Shown one piece after another: positions 11,302 to 23,200 of a stretch of DNA of 64,000 nucleotides. A program made the position numbers and the translations under genes. Positions within the stretch are counted from its first letter, which is position 1. Every line of letters starts with the position of its first letter. The DNA is from Annona cherimola (Eukaryota > Streptophyta > Magnoliopsida > Magnoliales > Annonaceae), in NCBI GenBank assembly GCA_030490835.1, contig CM059975.1, forward strand, positions 33,884,133-33,948,132, read 5' to 3'. Below the pieces are notes generated by a model. The model saw only the letters and a program-made list of their open reading frames with translations, was not told where the DNA came from and did no database searches.

Positions 11302-13129
11302 CTACTTATCCTTGAGGAACCTGATTTCCTGCGCATCACCTATAATCTATCACCCTCCTGCTATACATATAGTTTTTGGTTTCGAAAGTAATGAATAGAG
11401 TCTTTAAAAAATAAAACATTCTAAAATTTAATTTTTACAAGCGATGTACGAATAGTAAAGGTGATGATATCGCATATAAGTCTGGTTCTATGGAAAATCA
11501 TACAATTGAAATATTTCAATGGTTTCACTCATTTTGGGCCCCACTAGTTTGATGATTAAGTTTAAATTTGATACACTCAATATTGTTTAAAATCATTTTT
11601 TTAATTAGGAAATTAAGTTTCATCCAAATCAAATAGTTTCATGGGCCTCAATGATGGAAGTGAGAAATTAAAGTAATAAAAATATTTCATTTATTTATCT
11701 ATTTTAAATTTATTAATTTGACATCAAAATCATTAAAACATTATTTATATATAGAGATGATTTTACAAAGGAAAAGTGATTAAAAACCGATTTTTGTACA
11801 CAAGTTGGCTCGTACGATTTTTTCGCTCTCAGTAAAAATTCTTTTTATTTATATTATATTTTTTTTATAAATGATAGGTCTTACTTAGTTCTTGCCTCTT
11901 TGTGAAATTTAATAGTTTTTAAATTTATTTGATATTTTTTGTGTTTGAAAGTCAACATTAAGGGATGTAACTTGTGCCCGTTTTCTTGTTTTTCAAAAAT
12001 AAAAATACTAAATAATTTTTTAAAATTGTTAAATTACGAAGTAGGCAAATTTTAAATAGGGATCACACGTCTATAAAAAATTTAGAAGTAAATTGTATAG
12101 TTGCCCATAAATATATTCTATAATGTCAAAAATAGGTTTAATTGGAAACTTATACATTAAAATATTAAGGGGAGCAATCTAATGCAGCTAGTTGCGAAGA
12201 AATTTCCATGTAATTTTTTTTAAAATTGTAAGAATGTTGATTTTAAAATATAAAACATTTATAACATTCATCCCTGTGTATTTTACAGATGATTACAAAG
12301 ATCACATATTTTCAAAACTTCTATATATGCTCCGTAGATATTCTTAAAATTCAATGAAATTTCATATACATATACATGTATATATATATATATGCATTCT
12401 CCAATGCTGTTAAGTATTGGATATATTTGAGATTTTAATGTGCCACTCACGTTTTGGGCTATCTTGATGATGAAATAAAACCTAATCCATTTTGAATTAC
12501 TTAATTTAGGGCAAATTTCACGCATACTTACAAATTTTAACCCCCATCACTAAAAATTTCTTAGGATATGCATTTTTAACAATAAAATCATGATTAAAGA
12601 TAAAAATATTCATCATTTCAGGGGCTACTAACCATCTTTTTAATGAATCCTTAGCAGCATGAGTATAAATAAAATACATAGGTATCTTTGGAATTTTTGA
12701 AAGCTCTTGGATATAAATGGAATTATAAGTAAAATCTATTGTGTAAAACTTACCCTTAAATTTAACTAAGAGACTAGGTTTCAATCACGGCTTTGATGCC
12801 CAAGCAGCTAATGTGAGTGTGTATAGAATAATATAAGTAGAAAATTCAGGATTCAAATATTAAATACTCATTACCATTCTCCCAGAGTACACCTTGGTTA
12901 AGTGACTGATTATTCAAAGTGGCACAATAAAAAATAAAAAATAAAAAGAAACTTAAATTTCGTCACAACTTGGTCGACCCAATGACCAACTGATTGACTT
13001 GAATGTGCACAGCGTATAAGGGTTGACATTCAACATCCAAATTGTCACAAACATCTTAATATGCATATAATTGATTCCATAAAACATTTTAAGAGCCCAA
13101 TAATATGAGGCCTTATCGATCCGTCTGAA
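11302..13129. other. Intergenic sequence
   Basis: No gene. 11480-11780 has MITE-like stretches (GGTTTCACTCATTTTGGGCC ... ATGGGCC). A short (TA)n run lies at 12377-12393. Open frames here are short and AT-driven. Confidence 0.45.
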
Positions 13130-13420
13130 ATGAGGCCATTTTAAGCTGGCCTAAAACACTTTTTTTGTTTTTTTTTTCAAATTCTTTTTTACGAAATTGT
13201 TATTCTAATTATATTTAATCTATAAATCAATTTTTATCAATTTTGGAAATGTGTGTATATTTATTTGGAATTTTTTAAGATGTAGTTATTTTAGTCATTT
13301 TAAATTGTTGAAACATGACTAAAATACATCTATGTTTAAAAATCCAAAATAAATATATATATACATCTCCAAAATTGGCAAAAATTAATTTATAAATTAA
13401 ACATAACTAGATTGACCGTC
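13130..13420. repeat. Foldback element with ~65-bp arms
   Basis: Left arm 13205-13272 and right arm 13343-13410 are inverse copies: TTTATCAATTTTGGAAATGTG against CATCTCCAAAATTGGCAAAAA, and ATTTAATCTATAAATC against ATTTATAAATTAAAC. Non-coding. Confidence 0.75.
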
Positions 13421-14159
13421 TTGCAAAAAAACAAAAAACAAAAAACAAAAAAAATATATGATTTTGGACCAATCCGAAATGATATTTTGCCGGTAATATA
13501 ATGTCAGGCTGGGCCTTTGGGTGGTGCCCGGACGATCGAAACAAAATTCCACTAACAGAGAACTATATTTCTTTCCCCATGCCCACCTATAAATCAATGC
13601 CTAAAGCATCCAATTTATTAAGTTAAAGAATCTACTTTACAGATACTCGAAAACATAAAAGGGTAATAAATTAAAAAGAAGGAAGAAATAAAACGACGAC
13701 ACTCCCAGATTAGGGTTTGCCTTCTCAAAAGTTGGTTCACTGACAAAGTGCAAAGATATATAAAAAAAAGATTGATTCTTGGGTTTCCAACGGCACCAAA
13801 CTCAGGGACTTCTCTTCTTAACTTAAAAAGAATTGAGATACACACCAACCACCTCCTCTCAAAAATTCTCACCAACAAAAAATAAAAGAAAAAAGAAAAA
13901 AACAACTCGGGATTTTCGACCTACCAAGTTCATCATGTACTCTACAACACACTGGAAAATCACCAAGACCCTTGGGTCGCCTTTATATTTTTACAGCATT
14001 GATGACAACCCCAGCAGCAAGAAACTTAGCAGAGATCTCACACCTGATTGCTCCCTGCAGCTTCTATTCAAGGTCTTGACTATATATTACTCAAATCTCC
14101 AGCAAACCAAGAAGCTGTTTTTGTGTTTGGGAAAGAGAAAGCCGGCCCAGGATTGGCTG
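13421..14159 (-). other. 3' flank and probable 3' UTR of the TOM1-like gene
   Basis: Lies directly downstream of the stop codon at 14160. A candidate AATAAA (minus strand) is at 13613-13618. Open frames on either strand here are short and match no family. Confidence 0.5.
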
Positions 14160-14252
14160 CTAACGAATCGGATGGTACTGAGCTGATACTCTTTTAGGAG
14201 GGAGCTTCCGGAGTATGTAGAGGACGAGTGCAGAAGGCAGTATCTCAACCAA
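14160..14252 (-). CDS. TOM1-like: TOM1-like exon 11 (residues 258-287 and stop)
   Basis: [19 protein letters not shown], then [11 protein letters not shown] and TAG. Acceptor GAAATCAG after an 87-bp intron. Confidence 0.95.
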   Translation of the reverse strand: MVEILPSALVLYILRKLPPKRVSAQYHPIR

Positions 14253-17200
14253 CTGATTTCAAATGGAGTCATAGAAAAATCATTTTAGCAGAAGATTACA
14301 GAGACGCGTTTGGAAAAAGTTAAAAGAAAATGAGATTACCATGTAATAAATGAGATTTAGAATTGGATGATCCATAACATCAAGAGATGCATCTGCATCA
14401 AATGCAGCTACTACAACCTGTAATGACAGAAAGAAATTGGTTCAAAATATATGCGTACTAATTCAAATGTGCAGATGTGCTTACGGCAACTTGAATCAAA
14501 CCGTCTTATCTTGAAATGAGTCACTAACTTCCTGAATTAGCAGTGTTCGCGAAATCAATAAATTAAGGACACAGCTGCAATCCCAAATAAGATACCATCT
14601 TTTTTAGGGAAGATGATATAATTCTTACAACAGAAGTTTACCAGACCGGAAAAATAATAAATAATAAATTGAAATAAATACAAATACAGAGTTGACCCAA
14701 AAATATTCCTTCAACATTTACTAACTAGTGGAAATACAACAGACACGTACATACAGCCTAGCAAATCAGGTATGAATTCAACACATGGCCACCAGCCATG
14801 TGGGCTGGTGGTAACTCCAGCATCCCGCCTCATGGACGTCTGCTGCTGAACAGTTATTCCCCCAGCATGGGGATATATATACAATTGTTCCTCTAGGAGG
14901 GGGTATTTGCAGGATGTCCTCCAAGGCGAAGGTTGTGAAAATGTCGGATTTATAATATCAGATGTCACAATATATAATACTATTTTTTAAAAAAAATATA
15001 TATGAATTCAATCCATTAAAATTAGATATATATCAACATAATAATATAGGACTCCACTTCTATATAACCAGGTCCCCCTTCATTTTTAAGATATTGATAA
15101 TTGATGCAAAATCCAATCAATTTATTGTATTTAGAATCATTTGTTTAACTAGAAAACTAAGTTATCCAAATCAAATATTTGTATAGGCCACAATTGCTCA
15201 AAAATAGATAGATTCATATGTAAATTAGGGAAAATGCCTCAATCTATTAACATAAATGTCGTAATGTAATAATACTTTATAGAATCTTTTATCCATATAA
15301 ATAGATAGATATAGATATAGATATAGATATAAATGAGTCCCAGTTCTATGAAACTCATTTCAGTGAAAGCCCATCCATTTTAGCCCACTTTGATGATTGT
15401 CAGAAATTCATTTCATTTATGGTATTTAGCATTAATTTGTTTAGCTAGAGAAACCCCATCATTTATTTAGCATCATTGTGCATGGCCACATCTACAAAGA
15501 GCGTAAATGAATGTAATAAAATCTACATCAATATAAATATATATAGAAGTCCCGCTTCCATGAAACCCATTTTGGTGAAACCCCATCTATTTTGGCTTGC
15601 CTTGACAATTAATGGGAAATCCACTTCATCCACTATATTTAGCATTAATTTGTTTAGCAAGAGAAACCCACATCATTTGCTTAGCATCATTGTGAATGAA
15701 CCACATCTATAAAGAATGTTAAATGAGCATGATAAAATGTTTTGATGCTGAATATCAATTTTAAAGTTGTATTTTCAACATTATCCTATATGAAGAAATG
15801 ATTTTATAAAGTATTTTTATATTCTATGAATAAGTGAATAGGTCTAAACATTTTTCATAACTTGCACATGAATAAATACATTTTTTGCGCAATGCGGCCC
15901 ATGCACATTTTTTATTTAGTTAAAATTTGGTCTTCTAGCTAAACAAATGATACTAAATACAATAGATGGAGTGAATTTCCATCAATCATCACTCATACCA
16001 AAAAAGATGGGATTTTGTGAAACCATTTCTATATAATCAGGTTACATATAAGCGAAACTATATATAAACAGAGTTTATGACTCGGAATAGCTGTTGTTTT
16101 GAATCATAAGTTGACAAACTTCTAATTTTTTTTTACCATTTTAATGTTCTAAAAAAATTTGACTAATTCAATATGCTAACCTTTAGCTATTAAATTACAA
16201 TATAAAAAATTGCTATGTTTAAAGGCTTCTGTTGGTCACAAAATAAAATCATGTTATGGTAAATATATCACTATTAAGTATAAAGAGTTATTTTTTTATC
16301 ATGCCGTCCACCTTGGATGACTAGGCACCTGATGGAGGTGTATTCCAGAGGCAGCAAAACAAAACTATTATCTCTATCCAACATTTGAACCCTAAGCTTC
16401 TCATTGACACTAAGTGGTGACAATTATAAAAATCTTTAATCAATAAATTGTCATGCATTCTAGGTAAACAGATAATGTTGAATCTCTTGGATGGTTATAT
16501 GAATGTTGGGTTATGATTCAAAACAACAGTTTATTTTGAATCATAACCATATGTATATATATGATAGCTGTTCCTTGTAGTTGTCCAAAAAATGGACCCC
16601 ACACATATTAAAATGCAATGAAACTTTATACAATCATTTATCCATATATAAATCATACTTTAGACGATTTAGATGTTAAAAAAATCACTTTAAAGTTGTT
16701 ATTTACATCAAACTATTTTATCATATTGAATTTGTACAATTTTCAGATAGGGTCCATACACAAAACCGATTGGGATGAAACTTGATATGGTAATAGAATA
16801 CATTATTCTAAATACAATTGGTGGAGTAAATTATAATTTTATCATCATGTAGGGCCCATTTCAGCACTGCACCTGAATATTATCCTATGCATATATATAT
16901 ATGAGGGTTGTTCCGATGCAGCGTCACTGCACCGGAACAGTGGTGCAGTGGCCCCAAAATGGGGCCCACATAATCATGAAATCATGATCTACTCCACCCA
17001 TTGTATTTAGAATAATGTATTCTATTATCATACCAATTTTCATCCCAATCAGATACTTTAAAGTTGTTATTTACATCAAACTATTTTATTAACTTGGATT
17101 TGTACCATTTTCAGATGGGGCCCATATACATATCTGATTGGGATGAAAATTGGTATGGTAATAGAATACATTATTTTAAATACAATGGGTGGAGTAGATC

Positions 17201-20200
17201 ATGATTTCATGATCATGTGGGGCCCATTTCAGCGATGCTGCACAGGAATATATTCCTATATATATATGTAGTAAGTTATGATGCATTCGGTTCAAAATAG
17301 GTCTCATATGATCATAAAATGTGCATCTATTCCACTCATTGTATTTAAAATTATTTCTTGTATTAGCATACCAATTTTTGTCCAAATTGGATATATGCAT
17401 AGGCCCCATATGAAAATGAAACAAAATCAACGTAATAAAATAATTTGATGTAAATACCAATTTTAAAGTTATTTTTTCAACATATAAACTATCTAAGATG
17501 TAATTTATCTATGGATAAATGATTATATAACATATTAATATATCTAAATGCATGTAGGACCCATTTTGAACCAAACGTATTGTAACTTACAGTGCATGAA
17601 AATGCATTGGATCATATCTCATACACTAATTCACTAAAGACATTTTTTTACTGATTTAGGGAAGTTATCATGACTATTTAAAAAAAAATGAGAGAAGAAA
17701 TAGTCAAAAGGGACTTTTGGTGGCAATTTGAAAAAAGAAATTATGATCCCACCAATATAATTAACAAATAATGTATAGACGACTTAGACTAATATCAATT
17801 CAACAAATCTTTGAAATTTTCCTTAATATTTCTAATCACATCAGGTGTTTTGAATTAGTCGAAAAGAAACCAATATATGGAATGTAAAATAATAATAGAA
17901 CTACAAATGCAGTAGTAGTTAGGCTATGGATCAGGTAATTCTGACCATTTACACATAGAATTCATGCCAAGTGGAAGAAATGTAACTGTACTTCCGAAAT
18001 TTTATAATGACCATCAACTGCCACTTGGATTACACGAAAAACTTTATAAAACAACTACGAAACTGGCTTACTTTATGGTGTCGAATGTTAGACAACAAAA
18101 GAATAACATGCGCATAAAAATGAATGCAGCTTGAAAATGAAAATATTGAGATGAATAAGCGGTAAAACAACAAAAGACAAGACTGGATGTGCAACCATTC
18201 AAGAGATCCAAAGGTAAAATCAATAAGTAATAAAATGAGAGGAAATAAATTTAGGTAACTTAGAGATGAAAAATAGAGACCATAAGGGACATCAGTTAGA
18301 AGAATTAAATTTATCAAAATAGAAGGTTATAAAAGTATAGAAAGACCACGAAAACAAGGTCAAAGGTCATTACAAAATATGCAAAAATGCTTGGGCATAA
18401 AAACACAACTTAAAAAAGGATAATAATAATAATAATAATAATACCAATAAAAAAAGGATAATAATGATGCAACAAAATCTGGACCCCACAAAGATGAGAA
18501 ACTATTCTGATAATAATGATGGGTACACTGATCTTCATGTTATCAATAAAATGAGAATAATAAAAATATCAATTTCCTATAGAATAATCTATCGAAAACC
18601 ACTTACTCTGATAATAATGATACGTTGATCTTCATGTTATCAATAAAACTAGAATAGTACAAAAATCAGTTTCCTATAAAATAATCTATCAATGTTTGGC
18701 TATACCAAAAACTTTTCAATCTAAAACTTTTCACCCTTCGTAACTATCCTATTTTTCAATTTTTTTTTACATCTTTCTAAACAATCACTCTACTTTTCAA
18801 TCATTTTCTACACAACTATCCGTAGAACTAACTTATCTATTTGAACTTCATTCTCTTTACTCCTCATCATTACTCCTACCAAATCACATCATTCTCTCCT
18901 ATTTCAAAAATTTTTACACCGAAAACTTTTCAATCAAAAATTTAATCACTTCCCAAACACCCAAAAACTATACAACTACTGATTTTGAATATGCCTCACA
19001 TCCTGCCAACGGCATTTCTCATGAAACTTTTGGTCAAATTTTGAGCAGTTTTTTTTTAAGTAAAAAAAGTCCCTTAACTGATCAACTTTAACAGGATTTT
19101 GTGATTCGCCTAATAATCAAACCATGAAAACTACCCAAAGACCATGCATTTAAAGGGTATCTCAGATCATACTCGATATGATTTGGGTGGTCAGTGAGCC
19201 AGCTCATCAGATGAACTGCAGAATAAAACATTTCACTAAATGAACACCCTTGAATGATCAGGGAAATTAGAAGGCATCATCAAATCATGCTTGACCCGCT
19301 GTGATGGCCAACAATTGGATGACTCAGATCAGCTTACGAGGACCTTCAAAGTATTTTTTTTTTCTCTAAAAATATATTATGAAATGACAGAATGGTAATT
19401 TTCTGTTGCTATGAAAGACTGGACAAAATAGTTTTTCGTAAAAATATTTTATAGTTAAAGGGCCATTTTACCATTTGAAAAGTTAAGGAGATAAATATGT
19501 CGAAGCAAAATAGATGAAAGCTAAATGCAAATAACCACAATAATAAAGCAAACACTCATCAAGAGTATGTCCACTCCACTCAACCACAGTAGAGTTGCTC
19601 CATCCTGGTATCTTAAATTGTGCAAAACAAAGGTTCCCAAAATTGCCCTTGCCCAGAGTCAATTTGAACAACGTTCATAGCTGTAATCAATTACTAAAAT
19701 GTTGTTCTAATATAGTGTTCCACACATTTTCTGGTTTGTTGATTTGGTGAGTAGAAATTGCTAAAAGTGTAAAGAAATTTAATACTCCTGAATATACATA
19801 TATTTTTTTTATGAGAAATACTCCTGAATAATTTAAATGTTCATTATTGAAAACAAGGGCACTTCCAAATATATGAGAGCGCATGTGTTTCTTGAGGCGA
19901 GAAACTTACCACAATACATCGTATAAGAAAACATGTAAAACATATTGCTGTCACAGATCCAACCTGCAATAGATTCAAAATTCTTAGAATTTACATCGGG
20001 TATCAAAAACTGAGAAGATTCACAAACGAGTGCTAGAAATTATAGGACGTACAAGATCATTAACTGATTATATATCCAATACCATTAGGCACTCCTTTTT
20101 TCTTCAAATTGGGCATGACGTGATGGATTGATTTAAGGCCCCAGTTCATAGGATGTTTCAATCATCAAAATAAAGAACATAATATCCTTAATGCTCTAAT

Positions 20201-23200
20201 GACCCCACTGTAGCTATCACATACTTTCCTTTTCCCAAGGGATCTATAGGAAATTATAAAGGCTCTATTGCCCTCTTTTATTCACCAAGGGCCACACTCA
20301 AATCCCCTCAACATCTGAACGTCAAGTATTGTTAGTCCCCAAAGCACAACCTATATCATTTTATTCAAGGCAAGGGTAATTGCACAAATCTCTTGTAATT
20401 ATATCAAAAAAACTTTTAAATTAACTAAAAGATAACCTACTTGCTCAACAAATGATTCCAAACAAGACCTCCAGGGAACAGATGCAACAAAAATACAATT
20501 CGGAAAGCAGCTTGGAATATTTTGTTTACTAGAAAAATTATGGCAAAAATATCAAATTTCAACACAAATTTGGATTGCCAATCCAAGGATCCACAAGCAC
20601 CTAGAACATTTTTTCAAACCCCACAACAACGCAGAATTTTCCACATGTACCGTTTAGAGATTTGGAAACATCCCTCTTGGTCATAACCCACAAAACATAT
20701 AACTTTTCTAAGAAATCAATTATGCAGGGGATGAGACACTTGCAAAAGGATCCATACCAAATCAGGATCAATAAACAAGCCAACGACATCATACAGAAGG
20801 TACAAAGATACACATGGAAAACCCTCCAATCAAAAAGAGGAAAATCATAGGACAGATCAATCAACTATGAAAATTAGGTTACATAGATACAATCAAAATG
20901 ACTCATATGCATTCTCTAAATGCCTCACACACATTTCAAATCAAGATACTCTGAAATCCCCACCCCTCCCCCCCACCACCCCCAACCCCCCCCGGCGCTC
21001 AAGATACCCTAAGAACTACATGATGACTCATCCGTATAACTTTAGGGCTCTACTGAATCCTTAGCTAATACATTCTTATATATGCACTCTCATAGGTACT
21101 AATGCAAAACCAAAGCACACCCAAATTTATACTTCTCCTCGCACTCTCATATGCACAACCAATGCACAGAACCCATAAAAAATACGAGATATCAAAATCC
21201 TAATAGAGATTTTATGTGGATAATTACTTCTCTAACTATTATGAGAAATGATTCGATACACCCAACTGCATGGAGATGCCTATGCAGACCCCTTTTTAAA
21301 TTTTAAAATGGTATTCTCATAAATCTAAATCATTTATCATGTTAATCCACATGCATTTTGTTTATGATTCCAAAAATCACGTGTATTTAAATATTTTATA
21401 TGCACATTTTAAAAAAAATAATAGTTAACTATGCACTCCTAAAAATGCTAATTTTATAGAAAAAGATAATTTCCCAATAGAAGTAATTTTTGGTAAGATG
21501 ATAAACAAATGGCGTTAAAAAAACCAAATGACTTAGATTTAGGGTGAAAAGTTTAAAAAAAATCAAGGGGCTGCATGGTGTGTTGAATCATTGCCCAACA
21601 ATTATACATCCACAAGATGGGTGAATAGACTCAAATGTTTTAGAAAAATGTTTACATTAGTCACCTGACCACTACTATAACTATTCCTAGTAAATTGTCT
21701 TTCCAAATGTATTTTCTTGTTTGTGTTTAAGACTTGCAAATGCTACCTACTGTCATCCACTCTTGACCTTCAAGTTACTATTTTCGCTCCTCACTATGCT
21801 TATCAGCATACACATTCTTATTTTTAGCCAATGTGCAGCGAACCAATCTTATGTGGTCATTTTCATCTTCTTTTCCTCAAAATTGAACACATGCAAAGAT
21901 AATTTGAGTCTAGCATTTGAGATAATAGTCGGTAGGTTTTCAATTATAAAAACAGAAACATTAGGAAGATATTGAGCCCATTGATTCCCTAAACCCAAGC
22001 TTGGCATTTGCTAATTTGCCGTGAAGTCTAGTCCATGCTACAGATAATTTTGCTCAGATCTCAAAGAATGTTGAATGCTGTCGGAAAGTTGTATATGCAT
22101 CTGGCCTGAGTAGTTTGTTTATAATTCTTCACATACGTGCAGCATATTTTAGAAACTAAACTTTGTTTAGTTCTCTGAACTAGAAGTTGTAATCATGCAA
22201 ACAGTTGGCGACTGATACTCAAATGCTATTACAACAACAGAATATTGACAAAAGGAACACACCTCACGAAGTTTCTTTCGCCGCCCTTTTGATTCTATTG
22301 GGAAGCGTCTTAGCATGAAGAACAATCTGTTAACAGTTCATTGACATCAACCGTGACGTAAAAGTATTAATAGTCCTATGATGCCAAAGCAGGATAAACA
22401 GAATTACATGATCTGCTAATCTTTTAGAGGACAGCACAAGTAACTCACCTTCCACCATATATCAGGAAACCAAGTGCAGCAATAAAGGATACGACTGGGG
22501 GAAAAAAAAAAAAAAAAAGGACACAAGTTTAAGAAGTGTACTAATGTCATAAGCATTGCTTCCAAATGCACAAAATAAAACACAGAAAGCCAATGAACAA
22601 TGCCAAAATATAACTAGACAAGCTTACCTGCAATAAACATTTTCCCAATGGTCTCCACAACATTGTTATTATTTATCCACAGAATAATCCAAATACAGAC
22701 CTGATGCCAAGAGCTATCCACATAAGGATCATGGAAAAAATTAAAAGAAAAAGGAAAACAATGAAAAGTGCATTTTGAATGGTCCTGAACCACAGGTGAT
22801 ATGCTGGTCAAAAAAATGGGACAACTGTCAACCCACTAAAATTTTACGATAGTAGTTCAGGAAACCTTTGGAAATTGAGCTCGAGCACATGAATTCATTT
22901 TCACCTTTCCTTCCCAAAAAATGCCCTTTTCAATTAGAATTTGAAAGGAAATGCATGACGACTTCCTCAGTGAACACCTGCCTGCACAAGTGCACAACTC
23001 CACAAGGTATGTGCAAAAGGACCATAAATTGATAGAAGGACCATGCACAGCTTTATAAGTAACATTATTTTGTTGACCGCCATAAATCCATATAACTTCT
23101 GCCTATGTAATCTTTGCATATCTCCATCCAAATTTCATTATTAGAGTAATCTAAATCTCAATGACACCTTTTTTTTTTTTTTTTTTTTGGATTAACCAAA

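Larger units (their letters stand above)
14418..19909 (-). other. TOM1-like intron 9, repeat-filled (5.5 kb)
   Basis: Holds at least three family B elements (15.0-17.6 kb), one family A MITE (18.69 kb), a 101-bp tandem duplication and short microsatellites. No nested gene is visible; the short frames at 14711-14968 and 17176-17460 match nothing I know. Confidence 0.8.

Noticed and set aside
13618..13905. A 95-codon minus-strand frame rich in Phe
   Set aside because: It lies in the probable 3' UTR of the TOM1-like gene and reflects T-rich composition.
13833..14186. A 117-codon plus-strand open frame
   Set aside because: It runs antisense to the last exon and 3' flank of the TOM1-like gene, with low-complexity Lys/Thr content and no homology I recognise.
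18030..18317. A 95-codon minus-strand frame in intron 9
   Set aside because: Leu/Phe-rich by composition; checked as a missing TOM1-like exon but exons 9 and 10 join in frame without it.
19483..19671. Candidate TOM1-like exon ([19 protein letters not shown])
   Set aside because: It does not match the family at the expected position; the true next exon was found at 14417-14340.
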